Shown: positions 1-8,839 of the stretch, in pieces | How the letters are laid out: every line of letters begins with the position of its first letter | How positions within the stretch are numbered: the first letter of the stretch is position 1 | DNA from: Streptomyces sp. NBC_01454 | Lineage (GTDB): Bacteria; Actinomycetota; Actinomycetes; Streptomycetales; Streptomycetaceae | Reading direction: 5' to 3' | Assembly (NCBI RefSeq): GCF_036227565.1 | Contig: NZ_CP109460.1 | Span: forward strand, 5,084,001 to 5,148,000 | Length of the DNA: 64,000 nucleotides | The notes under the pieces: generated by a model | The model's database searches: none | What the model was told of the DNA's origin: nothing | What the model saw: only the letters and a program-made list of their open reading frames with translations | Made by a program: the position numbers and the translations under genes

Positions 1-654
1 CACGCGACGCACATCGTCTGGGACTGGAACGGCACCCTGTTCCATGACATCGACGCCGTCATCGGGGCGACGAACTCCGCCTTCGCGGAGATCGGGCTGG
101 CGCCGATCACCCTGGAGACGTACCGCGAGCTGTACTGCGTGCCCGTGCCGCGGTTCTACGAGCGGCTGATGGGACGGCTGCCCACGGACGCGGAGTGGCT
201 CGTGATGGACGAGGCCTTCCACCGCCACTACAGCACCCACCGCCTGGGCTGCGAGCTCGCCGAGGGCGTGGATCTGCTCCTGGAGGGTTGGCAGTCGGCC
301 GGGCGCAGCCAGTCGATCCTGAGCATGTACGGCCACGACGATCTGATACCGATCGTCCGCGGCTTCGGCATCGAGTCACGGTTCGTGCGGGTGGACGGCA
401 GGACCGGGCCGTCCGGCGGCTCGAAGAGCGCCCACATGGTGCGGCACCTGGCGGCGATGGAGCACGTCGAGCCGGCGCGTACGGTCGTGATCGGTGACGC
501 CGTGGACGACGCGGTGGCCGCGCAGGACGCGGGTGCGCGCGCGGTGCTCTACACGGGTGGTTCGCACAGCCGCGGGAGCCTGGAGACCGCCGGGGTGCCG
601 GTGGTGGACACGCTCGCCGAGGCCGTCGAGCTGGCCGGAGCGCTCGTCCTCTAG
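1..654 (+). CDS. HAD-family phosphatase, 5' end missing
   Basis: The open frame runs in from the left edge, so the true start lies outside the window. The visible part (217 residues) starts just before HAD motif I, DWNGTL, whose first Asp would be the nucleophile. Further along are a Ser of motif II (SMYGHDD), a Lys in SKSAHMV that fits motif III, and the metal-binding motif IV, GDAVDD. This is the layout of small HAD subfamily IA phosphatases of the phosphoglycolate phosphatase type, soluble enzymes that dephosphorylate small metabolites. The substrate cannot be read from the sequence. Only a few N-terminal residues seem to be missing. No neighbour explains its role; the next gene is 545 bases away. 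Confidence 0.85.
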   Translation, partial: HATHIVWDWNGTLFHDIDAVIGATNSAFAEIGLAPITLETYRELYCVPVPRFYERLMGRLPTDAEWLVMDEAFHRHYSTHRLGCELAEGVDLLLEGWQSAGRSQSILSMYGHDDLIPIVRGFGIESRFVRVDGRTGPSGGSKSAHMVRHLAAMEHVEPARTVVIGDAVDDAVAAQDAGARAVLYTGGSHSRGSLETAGVPVVDTLAEAVELAGALVL

Positions 655-1199
655 GGCGCGCCGGGCGTCGCGAGCCGGGCGGGACGTTGCGGACACGTCC
701 TGGGTCGATGTACCTAGGGCCTTTCCCAGGATCTGTCCCGGGGTCCGTAGGCCCGTCCGGCCCTCTGGGTGGCGGTGCCCAGGTGTCGCTCCCGGGTGGG
801 GCCGGCGGGGCCCGGGCGGGTAGGGCAGCACGCACACACCACCCCGGCCGTGCGTTGTCCGGAAGGTCTAAGTTCACGCCAAGGTTTTGTACCTACCAGG
901 CCCATGACGGCACCCGTGGGGGGAGCGATAGCCTTGCACCGTGATCAGCGCGATATTCCGCGGGGGCATCGAGGCCCCTGCCCTGCGCCCGGGACACGAC
1001 CGTGACCGGGCGATCGCTGGTCGTTGCGGCCAATATTCCCTGTCGACTTTGTCAAAAACAGTCGATGGCGACCCGGCCCTCTCTTATCGCGGCATAGCGT
1101 CGACAGCGACAGAACACCTCGCGTCACGGCGGCGTTGTGCGGCTTCCATCACGTTCTTCCACAACGTCACGCAACGGCGCGCGACAGGAGCCAGAGGAC
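655..1199 (+). promoter_or_regulatory. 545-base gap: gdh upstream region with inverted repeat
   Basis: No gene is supported here. The last 20 bases hold a purine-rich stretch (ggagccagagg) before the gdh ATG. About 145 bases upstream is an inverted repeat, TCGACT at 1043-1048 and AGTCGA at 1060-1065, separated by 11 AT-rich bases. This is a plausible operator, and the spacing resembles LysR-type sites. I looked for a GlnR box (GTnAC-n6-GAAAC) and saw none. Confidence 0.4.
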
Positions 1200-4100
1200 A
1201 TGCAGACCAAGCTGGACGAAGCCAAAACCGAGCTGCTCGCCAGGGCCGCCCGGGTCGTTGAAAGCAGCCCGGCCGGGAGCAAGCACCCGGTACGGGGTCT
1301 CGACCCGGAAGCTCTGGCGGGATACCTCCAGCGCTACTACCTGCACACCGCCCCCGAGGACCTCGCCGACCGCGACCCGGTGGACGTCTTCGGCGCCGCG
1401 CTCTCGCACTACCGCCTCGCGGAGGTGCGTCCTCAGGGCACCGCGAACGTCCGGGTACACACCCCGACCGTCGAGGAGAACGGCTGGACCTGCAGCCACT
1501 CCGTCGTCGAGGTGGTCACCGACGACATGCCGTTCCTGGTCGACTCGGTCACCAACGAGCTTTCCCGGCAGGGGCGCGGCATCCATGTCGTGATCCACCC
1601 GCAGGTGATCGTCCGCCGTGATGTCACCGGCAAGCTCATCGAGGTCTTCGACTCCAACTGCGACGCCCACGGCCGCACCGGCAAGGGCAAGGCCACCGAG
1701 CTGCCGCACGACGCGGTGACCGAGTCCTGGATCCATGTCGAGATGGACCGAGAGACCGACCGCGAGGACCTCAAGCAGATCACCGCGGATCTGCTGCGGG
1801 TGCTGTCCGACGTCCGTGAGGCCGTCGAGGACTGGGAGAAGATGCGCGGCGCCGCCGGCCGGCTCGCCGACGAGCTGGGCACCGAGCCGACCGCCGACGA
1901 TCTGCGCGACCAGGAGATCGAGGAGGCGCAGGAGCTGCTGCGGTGGCTGGCCGCCGACCACTTCACCTTCCTGGGATACCGCGAGTACGAGCTGACCTCC
2001 GTCCCTGGTGAGGGCGGCGCCGAGGAGGACGTGCTGACCGCGGTGCCCGGTACGGGCCTGGGCATCCTGCGTGCCGACCCGCCGCACCGCGAGACCGCCG
2101 ACGGCCACCCCGTCTCGCCGTCCTTCAACCGGCTGCCCGCGGACGCCCGCGCCAAGGCCCGTGAGCACAAGCTGCTCGTCCTGACCAAGGCCAACAGCCG
2201 CGCCACCGTGCACCGCCCGTCCTACCTCGACTACGTCGGTGTCAAGAAGTTCGACGCCAAGGGCAATGTCATCGGTGAGCGGCGCTTCCTGGGCCTGTTC
2301 TCCTCGGCCGCGTACACCGAGTCCGTCCGCCGGGTGCCGGTCATCCGCCGCAAGGTCGCCGAGGTGCTGGAGGGCGCGGGCTTCACCCCGAACAGCCACG
2401 ACGGCCGCGACCTGCTGCAGATCCTGGAGACCTACCCGCGCGACGAGCTGTTCCAGACCCCGGTCGACGAGCTGCGGTCCATCGCCACCAGCGTGCTCTA
2501 CCTGCAAGAGCGCCGCCGGCTGCGCCTCTACCTCCGCCAGGACGAATACGGCCGCTACTACTCCGCGCTGGTCTACCTCCCGCGCGACCGCTACACCACC
2601 GGCGTGCGGCTGCGCCTGATCGACATCCTCAAGGAGGAGCTGGGCGGCACCAGCGTCGACTTCACCGCCTGGAACACCGAGTCGATCCTCTCCCGGCTGC
2701 ACTTCGTCATCCGTGTCGAGCCCGGCGCCAGCCTGCCCGAGCTCACCGACGCCGATGCGGACCGCCTGGAGAGCCGGCTGGTGGAGGCCGCCCGCTCGTG
2801 GGCCGACGGCTTCGCCGAGGCGCTGACCGCCGAGGTCGGCGAGGAGCGCGCCGCCGAGCTGCTGCGCCGCTACGGCCACGCCTTCCCCGAGGGCTACAAG
2901 GCCGACAACAGCCCGCGCAGCGCCGTCGCCGACCTCCAGCATCTGGAGAAGCTCACCGGTGAGCCGGGCAAGGACTTCGCGGTCAGCCTCTACGAGCCGG
3001 TCGACGCGGGCCCGGGCGAGCGCCGCTTCAAGATCTACCGCCGGGGCGAGCCGGTCTCGCTGTCCCGGGTGCTGCCCGGCCTGAACCGCCTGGGCGTCGA
3101 GGTCGTCGACGAGCGTCCGCACGAGCTGCGCTGCGCCGACGCCACCATCGCCTGGGTCTACGACTTCGGGCTGCGGATGCCGGAGCACGTCAAGGGTGAC
3201 GACGCCCGCGAGCGTTTCCAGGACGCCTTCACGGCGGTGTGGACGGGCGCGGCCGAGAGCGACAACTTCAACACCCTGGTGCTCCAGGCCGGGCTCAACT
3301 GGCGCCAGGCGATGGTCCTGCGGGCCTACGCCAAGTACCTGCGGCAGGCCGGTTCGACCTTCAGCCAGACGTACATGGAGGACACCCTCTCCAACAACGT
3401 CCACACCACCCGGCTGCTGGTCTCCCTCTTCGAGGCGCGGATGTCCCCCGACCGGCAGCGGGCCGGCACGGAGCTGACGGACGGGCTGCTGGAGGAGCTG
3501 GACGGCGCGCTCGACCAGGTCGCCTCCCTGGACGAGGACCGGATCCTGCGGTCCTTCCTCACCGTCATCAAGGCGACGCTGCGCACCAACCACTACCAGA
3601 AGGACAGTCAGGGCCGGCCGCACGCCTATCTGTCCATGAAGCTGGACCCGCAGGCCATCCCGGACCTGCCGGCGCCCCGCCCGGCGTACGAGATCTGGGT
3701 GTACTCCCCGAAGGTCGAGGGCGTCCACCTGCGGTTCGGCAAGGTCGCGCGCGGTGGTCTGCGCTGGTCGGACCGCCGGGAGGACTTCCGTACGGAGATC
3801 CTCGGCCTGGTCAAGGCGCAGATGGTCAAGAACACCGTCATCGTGCCGGTGGGCGCGAAGGGCGGCTTCGTCGGCAAGCAGCTGCCCGACCCGTCGCAGG
3901 ACCGCGACGCCTGGCTGGCCGAGGGCATCGCCTGCTACAAGACCTTCATCTCCGGTCTGCTGGACATCACCGACAACCTCGTCGGCGGCGAGGTCGTCCA
4001 CCCGCAGAACGTCGTCCGGCACGACGAGGACGACACCTACCTGGTCGTCGCCGCCGACAAGGGCACCGCGACGTTCTCCGACATCGCCAACGAGGTCGCC

Positions 4101-6161
4101 GAGTCCTACGGCTTCTGGCTCGGTGACGCCTTCGCCTCCGGCGGCAGCGCCGGCTACGACCACAAGGGCATGGGCATCACCGCCCGCGGCGCCTGGGAGT
4201 CGGTCAAGCGGCACTTCCGCGAGCTGGGCCACGACACCCAGACCCAGGACTTCACCGCGGTCGGCGTCGGCGACATGTCCGGTGACGTCTTCGGCAACGG
4301 CATGCTGCTCAGCGAGCACATCCGGCTGGTGGCCGCGTTCGACCACCGGCACATCTTCCTCGACCCCGCCCCGGACGCGGCGACCTCCTACGCCGAGCGC
4401 CGCCGGCTCTTCGAGCTGCCCCGCTCGTCCTGGGCCGACTACCGCACCGAGCTGCTCTCGCAGGGCGGCGGCATCCACCCCCGCTCCGCCAAGTCCATCC
4501 CGATCAACGCGCAGGTGCGGGCCGCGCTCGGCATCGAGGCCGGCATCAAGAAGATGACGCCCGCCGATCTGATGCAGGCCATCCTCAAGGCGCCGGTCGA
4601 CCTGCTGTGGAACGGCGGCATCGGCACGTATGTGAAGTCCTCGGCGGAGTCCCACGCAGATGTGGGCGACAAGTCCAACGACGCCATCCGTGTCAACGGC
4701 GAGGACCTGCGGGTCAAGGTCGTCGGCGAGGGCGGCAACCTGGGCCTGACCCAGCTGGGACGGATCGAGTTCGCCTCGACCGGCGGCAAGATCAACAACG
4801 ATGCGATCGACAACAGCGCCGGTGTGGACACCTCCGACCACGAGGTGAACATCAAGATCCTGCTCAACGCCGTGGTCGCGGACGGCGACATGACGGTCAA
4901 GCAGCGCAACAAGCTGCTGGCCGAGATGACCGACGAGGTCGGCGCGCTGGTGCTGCGCAACAACTACGCGCAGAACACCGCGCTGGCGCTGGCCCTCGCC
5001 CAGTCCTCCAGCATGCTCAACGCCCAACAGCGCTTCATGCGCCGCCTGGTGCGCGACGGCGATCTCAACCGGGCGCTGGAGTTCCTGCCCACCGACCGGC
5101 AGATCCGTGAGCGGCTGAACGCCGGGCGCGGGCTGACCCAGCCGGAGACGGCGGTGCTCCTGGCGTACACCAAGATCACGGTCGCCGAGTCGCTGATCCA
5201 GACCGGCCTGCCGGACGACGCGTATCTGCAGCGGCTGCTGCACGCCTACTTCCCCTCGGCGCTGCACGAGCGCTTCGCCGAGCAGGTCGACGGGCATGCG
5301 CTGCGCCGCGAGATCGTCACCACGGTCCTGGTCAACGACACCGTCAACACCGGCGGTACGAGCTTCCTGCACCGGATGCGGGAGGAGACCGGGGCCTCCC
5401 TCGAAGAGGTCGTGCGGGCGCACACCGCGGCCCGGGCGATCTTCCGGCTGGCCCAGGTCTGGGACGACGTCGAGGCGCTCGACAATGTCGTCGCGGCCGA
5501 GGTCCAGACCCGGATCCGGCTGCACTCGCGCCGGCTGGTCGAGCGCGGCACCCGCTGGCTGCTCAACAACCGCCCGCAGCCGCTGGAGCTGTCGGAGACC
5601 ATCGACTTCTTCGCGGAGCGGGTCGCCGAGGTCTGGGGGGAGCTGCCCAAGCTGCTCCAGGGCACCGACCAGGGGTGGTACCAGACGATCCTGGACGAGC
5701 TGACCGCGGCGGGCGTGCCCGAGCCGCTGGCCGTCCAGGTGTCCGGGTTCTCCTCGGTCTTCCCGGCGCTGGACATCGTCGCCATCGCCGACCGCACCGG
5801 CAAGCAGCCGCTGGATGTCGCCGAGGTCTACTACGACCTGGGCGAGCGGCTGCGGATCAACCAGCTCCTCGACCGCATCCTGGAGCTGCCGCGCAACGAC
5901 CGCTGGCAGTCGATGGCCCGTGCCTCGATCCGTGAGGACCTCTTCGCGGCCCATGCGGCGGTGACCGCCGATGTGCTGTCGGAGGGCAACGGCTCCTCGA
6001 CGCCGGAGCAGCGGTTCAAGGCCTGGGAGCAGGCCAACGCGGCGATCCTGAGCCGCGCCCGGGCGACGCTGGAGGAGATCCACGGGTCGGAGGGGTTCGA
6101 TCTGGCGAACCTGTCCGTGGCCATGCGGACGATGCGTACGCTGCTGCGCGCGCACAGCTGA
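1200..6161 (+). CDS. gdh: NAD-specific glutamate dehydrogenase (180 kDa class)
   Basis: Catalyses reversible oxidative deamination of glutamate to 2-oxoglutarate and ammonium with NAD+; cytoplasmic. At 1653 residues it has the length of the large GDH class first described in Streptomyces clavuligerus and Pseudomonas. The N-terminal half holds ACT-like regulatory domains. The catalytic half starts near residue 720. GGLRWSDR lies near residue 850, and the catalytic-lysine segment PVGAKGGF near 885. GVGDMSGDVFGNG (about residue 1020) and VVGEGGNLGLTQLGR (about residue 1178) belong to the nucleotide-binding part. I chose the ATG at 1200 (MQTKLDEAKTE) because it follows a purine-rich ribosome site; the frame stays open 21 codons further upstream. 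It stands alone and ends in a hairpin shared with the convergent exporter genes. The enzyme usually works in the catabolic direction. Confidence 0.96.
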   Translation: MQTKLDEAKTELLARAARVVESSPAGSKHPVRGLDPEALAGYLQRYYLHTAPEDLADRDPVDVFGAALSHYRLAEVRPQGTANVRVHTPTVEENGWTCSHSVVEVVTDDMPFLVDSVTNELSRQGRGIHVVIHPQVIVRRDVTGKLIEVFDSNCDAHGRTGKGKATELPHDAVTESWIHVEMDRETDREDLKQITADLLRVLSDVREAVEDWEKMRGAAGRLADELGTEPTADDLRDQEIEEAQELLRWLAADHFTFLGYREYELTSVPGEGGAEEDVLTAVPGTGLGILRADPPHRETADGHPVSPSFNRLPADARAKAREHKLLVLTKANSRATVHRPSYLDYVGVKKFDAKGNVIGERRFLGLFSSAAYTESVRRVPVIRRKVAEVLEGAGFTPNSHDGRDLLQILETYPRDELFQTPVDELRSIATSVLYLQERRRLRLYLRQDEYGRYYSALVYLPRDRYTTGVRLRLIDILKEELGGTSVDFTAWNTESILSRLHFVIRVEPGASLPELTDADADRLESRLVEAARSWADGFAEALTAEVGEERAAELLRRYGHAFPEGYKADNSPRSAVADLQHLEKLTGEPGKDFAVSLYEPVDAGPGERRFKIYRRGEPVSLSRVLPGLNRLGVEVVDERPHELRCADATIAWVYDFGLRMPEHVKGDDARERFQDAFTAVWTGAAESDNFNTLVLQAGLNWRQAMVLRAYAKYLRQAGSTFSQTYMEDTLSNNVHTTRLLVSLFEARMSPDRQRAGTELTDGLLEELDGALDQVASLDEDRILRSFLTVIKATLRTNHYQKDSQGRPHAYLSMKLDPQAIPDLPAPRPAYEIWVYSPKVEGVHLRFGKVARGGLRWSDRREDFRTEILGLVKAQMVKNTVIVPVGAKGGFVGKQLPDPSQDRDAWLAEGIACYKTFISGLLDITDNLVGGEVVHPQNVVRHDEDDTYLVVAADKGTATFSDIANEVAESYGFWLGDAFASGGSAGYDHKGMGITARGAWESVKRHFRELGHDTQTQDFTAVGVGDMSGDVFGNGMLLSEHIRLVAAFDHRHIFLDPAPDAATSYAERRRLFELPRSSWADYRTELLSQGGGIHPRSAKSIPINAQVRAALGIEAGIKKMTPADLMQAILKAPVDLLWNGGIGTYVKSSAESHADVGDKSNDAIRVNGEDLRVKVVGEGGNLGLTQLGRIEFASTGGKINNDAIDNSAGVDTSDHEVNIKILLNAVVADGDMTVKQRNKLLAEMTDEVGALVLRNNYAQNTALALALAQSSSMLNAQQRFMRRLVRDGDLNRALEFLPTDRQIRERLNAGRGLTQPETAVLLAYTKITVAESLIQTGLPDDAYLQRLLHAYFPSALHERFAEQVDGHALRREIVTTVLVNDTVNTGGTSFLHRMREETGASLEEVVRAHTAARAIFRLAQVWDDVEALDNVVAAEVQTRIRLHSRRLVERGTRWLLNNRPQPLELSETIDFFAERVAEVWGELPKLLQGTDQGWYQTILDELTAAGVPEPLAVQVSGFSSVFPALDIVAIADRTGKQPLDVAEVYYDLGERLRINQLLDRILELPRNDRWQSMARASIREDLFAAHAAVTADVLSEGNGSSTPEQRFKAWEQANAAILSRARATLEEIHGSEGFDLANLSVAMRTMRTLLRAHS

Positions 6162-6204
6162 CCGGCGGCCGCCGCGCGCGGCCGGGCAGGCGCACACATG
6201 CCTG

Positions 6205-6233
6205 AGGGGCGCACCCGTCGTGGGTGCGCCCCT
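6205..6233. terminator. Bidirectional hairpin between gdh and the exporter
   Basis: A perfect 12-bp stem, AGGGGCGCACCC with GGGTGCGCCCCT, closes a 5-base loop between two converging genes. There is no long T tract, as is usual in Streptomyces. Confidence 0.8.
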
Positions 6234-6249
6234 TCGTCATGGGCGGGGG

Positions 6250-7053
6250 CTACTTGCCCGTCTCGTTCTCGTACGCCTCGATGACCTCGTCGGTGGGGCC
6301 GTCCATCAGCAGTTCGCCGCGCTCCAGCCACAGGACCCGGTCGCAGGTGTCGCGGATGGACTTGTTGTTGTGGCTGACCAGGAAGACGGTGCCGGCTTCC
6401 TTGCGCAGTTCGCGGATGCGGGCCTCGGAGCGCTTTTGGAAGCTGCGGTCGCCGGTGGCCAGGGCCTCGTCGATCATCAGCACGTCGTGGTCCTTGGCGG
6501 CGGCGATGGAGAACCGCAGCCGGGCCGCCATGCCGGACGAATAGGTGCGCATCGGCAGCGAGATGAAGTCGCCCTTCTCGTTGATGCCGGAGAAGTCGAC
6601 GATCCCGTCGTAGCGCTCGCGGACCTGCTCGCGGGACATGCCCATGGCCAGGCCGCCGAGCAGGACGTTCTTCTCGCCGGTCAGGTCGTTCATCAGCGCC
6701 GCGTTCACGCCCAGCAGGGAGGGCTGGCCGTGGGTGTAGACCTTGCCGCTCTCGGCGGGCAGCAGGCCGGCGACCGCCTTGAGCAGGGTGGACTTGCCCG
6801 AGCCGTTGGAGCCGATCAGGCCGATCGACTCGCCGCGGTAGGCGGTGAAGGACACACCCTTGACCGCGTGCACCTCCCGCACACCCGTGGAGGGCTTGCG
6901 GCGGATGATGCGGTTCAGCGCCGCGGTGGCGCTGCCCTTGCCGGCGCCCGTGCCGTAGACGCGGTAGACGATGTGCAGATCGTCCGCGATCACGGTGGGG
7001 ACGCGGGCCTGGGCGGCCTCGGTCGGCTGGATGCCGGTCTTGTGCTCAGCCAC
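6250..7053 (-). CDS. Wall-polymer export ABC transporter, ATPase subunit (TagH-like)
   Basis: ATPase of a two-gene exporter, 267 residues. Walker A is GSNGSGKST; the signature region is degenerate, reading YSSGMAARLRF, and Walker B is HDVLMIDEAL followed by the switch His in VFLVSHN. The degenerate signature and the VKGVSFTAYRGE start are typical of the polysaccharide/teichoic-acid exporter class (TagH, RfbE, KpsT). The GTG start at 7053 overlaps the permease stop by 8 bases, so the two are translationally coupled. A longer frame reaching 7101 lies inside the permease gene and is unlikely. It would power flipping of a polyprenyl-linked polymer to the outside, fitting the glycerophosphotransferase genes nearby. 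Chain specificity is unknown. Confidence 0.9.
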   Translation of the reverse strand: MAEHKTGIQPTEAAQARVPTVIADDLHIVYRVYGTGAGKGSATAALNRIIRRKPSTGVREVHAVKGVSFTAYRGESIGLIGSNGSGKSTLLKAVAGLLPAESGKVYTHGQPSLLGVNAALMNDLTGEKNVLLGGLAMGMSREQVRERYDGIVDFSGINEKGDFISLPMRTYSSGMAARLRFSIAAAKDHDVLMIDEALATGDRSFQKRSEARIRELRKEAGTVFLVSHNNKSIRDTCDRVLWLERGELLMDGPTDEVIEAYENETGK

Positions 7054-7981
7054 GTCCGTACCGCTCCTCGGCCTTCCAGAAGTACACAAAGCCGGCCACA
7101 CCGGCGAGCAGCGCCCAGCCGGCGGCGAACGCCCACACGTGCGGCGGCAGTTGCTTGTGGGTGAAGCTGTCGATCAGCGCGAAGCGCATCAGGTCGATGT
7201 AGACGGCGGCGGGGTTCCCGTTGAGCAGGATCACCACGAGCTGCGGGAGGTGCTTGCCCTTGAGGATCACGCTGATGCTGAACATCACGCCGGAGGCGTA
7301 CATCCAGGTCCGCATGATGAACGGCATCAGCTGCGCCAGGTCCGGGGTCTTCGCCCCCAGCCGCGCCATCACCATCGCCAGACCGGTGTTGAACACGAAC
7401 TGCAGGGTCAGGGCCGGCACGACCAGCAGCCACGACCAGGTCGGCACCTGCCCGAAGCACAGCAGGATGATCACGAGCACGCCCATGGAGTACAGCAGCT
7501 GCTGCAGCTGGGCCAGGCAGAACGAGATCGGCAGACAGGCGCGCGGGAAGTGCAGCGCCCGCACCAGGCCGAGGTTGCCGGAGATCGCCCGCGTTCCGGT
7601 CATCACCGAGTTCTGCAGGAAGGTGAAGACGAAGACGCCGGTCACCAGGAACGGGATGTAGTCCGGCACGCCCTTCCGGGTGTTGATCAGTACGCCGAAG
7701 ATCAAGTAATAGACGACCGCGTTGAGCAGCGGGGTCAGTACCTGCCAGAACTGGCCGAGCTTGGCGGTGGTGTACATCGCGGTGAGCCTGGCGCTGGCGA
7801 ACGAGGTGATGAAGTGCCGCCGGTGCCACAGCTGGCGGGTGTACTCCCGCAGCGAGGGGCGGATGCCGCTCACCGTGAGGCCATGGGCTTCGGCCAGCGC
7901 ACGCAGCTCGGGGTCGGGGGCGGTGCCGGGTGCCGGCGCCCGGGCGGGCGCCGGGGTCGGGGGCGCGAGGGTCTGGGGCAT
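7046..7981 (-). CDS. Wall-polymer export ABC transporter, permease (TagG-like)
   Basis: An integral membrane protein of 311 residues of the ABC-2 permease family. A Pro/Ala-rich cytoplasmic N-terminus of about 25 residues is followed by about six hydrophobic segments. Sequences such as LGQFWQVLTPLLNAVVYYLIFGVL and the late AVYIDLMRFALIDS resemble TagG/KpsM permeases. It forms the channel half of the exporter with the overlapping ATPase gene. The start is the ATG at 7981. A promoter is visible at 8070-8099 on the same strand, and a palindromic operator covers the predicted transcription start, shared with the divergent TetR gene. Confidence 0.9.
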   Translation of the reverse strand: MPQTLAPPTPAPARAPAPGTAPDPELRALAEAHGLTVSGIRPSLREYTRQLWHRRHFITSFASARLTAMYTTAKLGQFWQVLTPLLNAVVYYLIFGVLINTRKGVPDYIPFLVTGVFVFTFLQNSVMTGTRAISGNLGLVRALHFPRACLPISFCLAQLQQLLYSMGVLVIILLCFGQVPTWSWLLVVPALTLQFVFNTGLAMVMARLGAKTPDLAQLMPFIMRTWMYASGVMFSISVILKGKHLPQLVVILLNGNPAAVYIDLMRFALIDSFTHKQLPPHVWAFAAGWALLAGVAGFVYFWKAEERYGRG

Positions 7982-8049
7982 CGAGGAGGCCGCTTTCGCT
8001 TGCGTACGGGGGCGGTGGAACGAGAACGGGGGACCTACGACGGGACGGG

Positions 8050-8122
8050 TCCGTATCGTCGCGACGCCGACACTAAAGGGAGTTCACGTCGAAACGCAAC
8101 CGTAGCGTCGTGACGCTATGCT
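8050..8122. promoter_or_regulatory. Divergent exporter/tetR promoter with twin operators
   Basis: On the minus strand TTGCGT (8099-8094) and TAGTGT (8075-8070), spaced by 18, form a promoter for the exporter. On the plus strand TATGCT (8117-8122) lies 6 bases before the tetR ATG, suggesting a leaderless transcript. Two near-identical sites, GTATCGTCGCGACGC (8053-8067) and GTAGCGTCGTGACGC (8102-8116), match at 13 of 15 bases. The second extends to the perfect repeat TAGCGTC-GT-GACGCTA (8103-8118). The first covers the exporter start point and the second overlaps the tetR -10. Confidence 0.75.
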
Positions 8123-8128
8123 CAAGCC

Positions 8129-8752
8129 ATGGCAAAAGAGGGCAGCGGGAACGACTCCGCGGCGGCGCGCCGGAGCCCGGCAGGCGCCGCCGTACTGCGC
8201 GAGGACAAGACCGAGGCGATCCGGGCCGCGGTCTTCGAGGAGCTGGCCGTGGCGGGCTTCGCCCGGATGTCGATCGAGGGCATCGCGCGGCGGGCCGGTG
8301 TAGGCAAGACCGCCGTCTACCGGCGGTGGCGCTCCAAGCTGCACCTGGTCCTCGACGTGGTCTCCGCGGTGGCCGCGGCGGGCATGCCGACGCCGGACAC
8401 CGGGTCGCTGTCCGGCGATGTCCGGGTGCTGCTGGAGGTCGCGGCCCGGGCGCTGCGGCACCCCATGGCCTCGCAGATCATCCCGGACCTGCTGGCGGAG
8501 GCGGCCCGCAGCCCCGAGCTGGCGGCCGCGCTGAAGGGCGCGCTGCACGACAGCCAGGAGGGCGTCGCCACGGCGATGGTGGCGCGCGCCGTCGAGCGCG
8601 GCGAGATCCCGGCGGGTGCGGACGGCCGGCTGGCCCTGGACCTGCTGACCGGGCCGCTGTACTGGCGGCTGCTGGTGGTCCGCGACGCGGTGCCGCCCGG
8701 CTATCTCGACGAGCTGACGACGGCGGTGGTCAGCGCGCTCGGCGGACGCTGA
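8129..8752 (+). CDS. TetR-family transcriptional regulator
   Basis: A DNA-binding repressor of 207 residues. The N-terminal helix-turn-helix is clear at about residues 25-70: IRAAVFEELAVAGFARMSIEGIARRAGVGKTAVYRRW, the classic TetR pattern. The C-terminal half (about 90-200) resembles the TetR_C ligand domains found in Streptomyces. The ATG at 8129 lies 6 bases after a TATGCT -10 box with no ribosome site in front, so the mRNA is probably leaderless. Palindromes over its own and the divergent exporter promoter make autoregulation and control of the exporter the simplest inference. The ligand is unknown. Confidence 0.9.
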   Translation: MAKEGSGNDSAAARRSPAGAAVLREDKTEAIRAAVFEELAVAGFARMSIEGIARRAGVGKTAVYRRWRSKLHLVLDVVSAVAAAGMPTPDTGSLSGDVRVLLEVAARALRHPMASQIIPDLLAEAARSPELAAALKGALHDSQEGVATAMVARAVERGEIPAGADGRLALDLLTGPLYWRLLVVRDAVPPGYLDELTTAVVSALGGR

Positions 8753-8778
8753 GACGACCGGCCCCGGCCGGATCCGGA

Positions 8779-8824
8779 ACCTGCGGGGTGCCGCGGCGGA
8801 ATCCCGCCGCGGCACCCCGCAGGT
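8779..8824. terminator. 21-bp perfect stem between convergent genes
   Basis: The arms 8779-8799 and 8804-8824 are exact reverse complements (ACCTGCGGGGTGCC... / ...GGCACCCCGCAGGT), closing a 4-base loop. It lies between the tetR stop and the stop of the convergent glycerophosphotransferase gene, so it can serve both. Confidence 0.88.
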
Positions 8825-8839
8825 GTCCTCTCAGGTGGT

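Noticed and set aside
1167..6197. Minus-strand open frame of 1676 residues opposite gdh
   Set aside because: Low-complexity Arg/Val/Asp/Gly sequence with no domain. It is the mirror frame produced by G/C third positions of the gdh gene.
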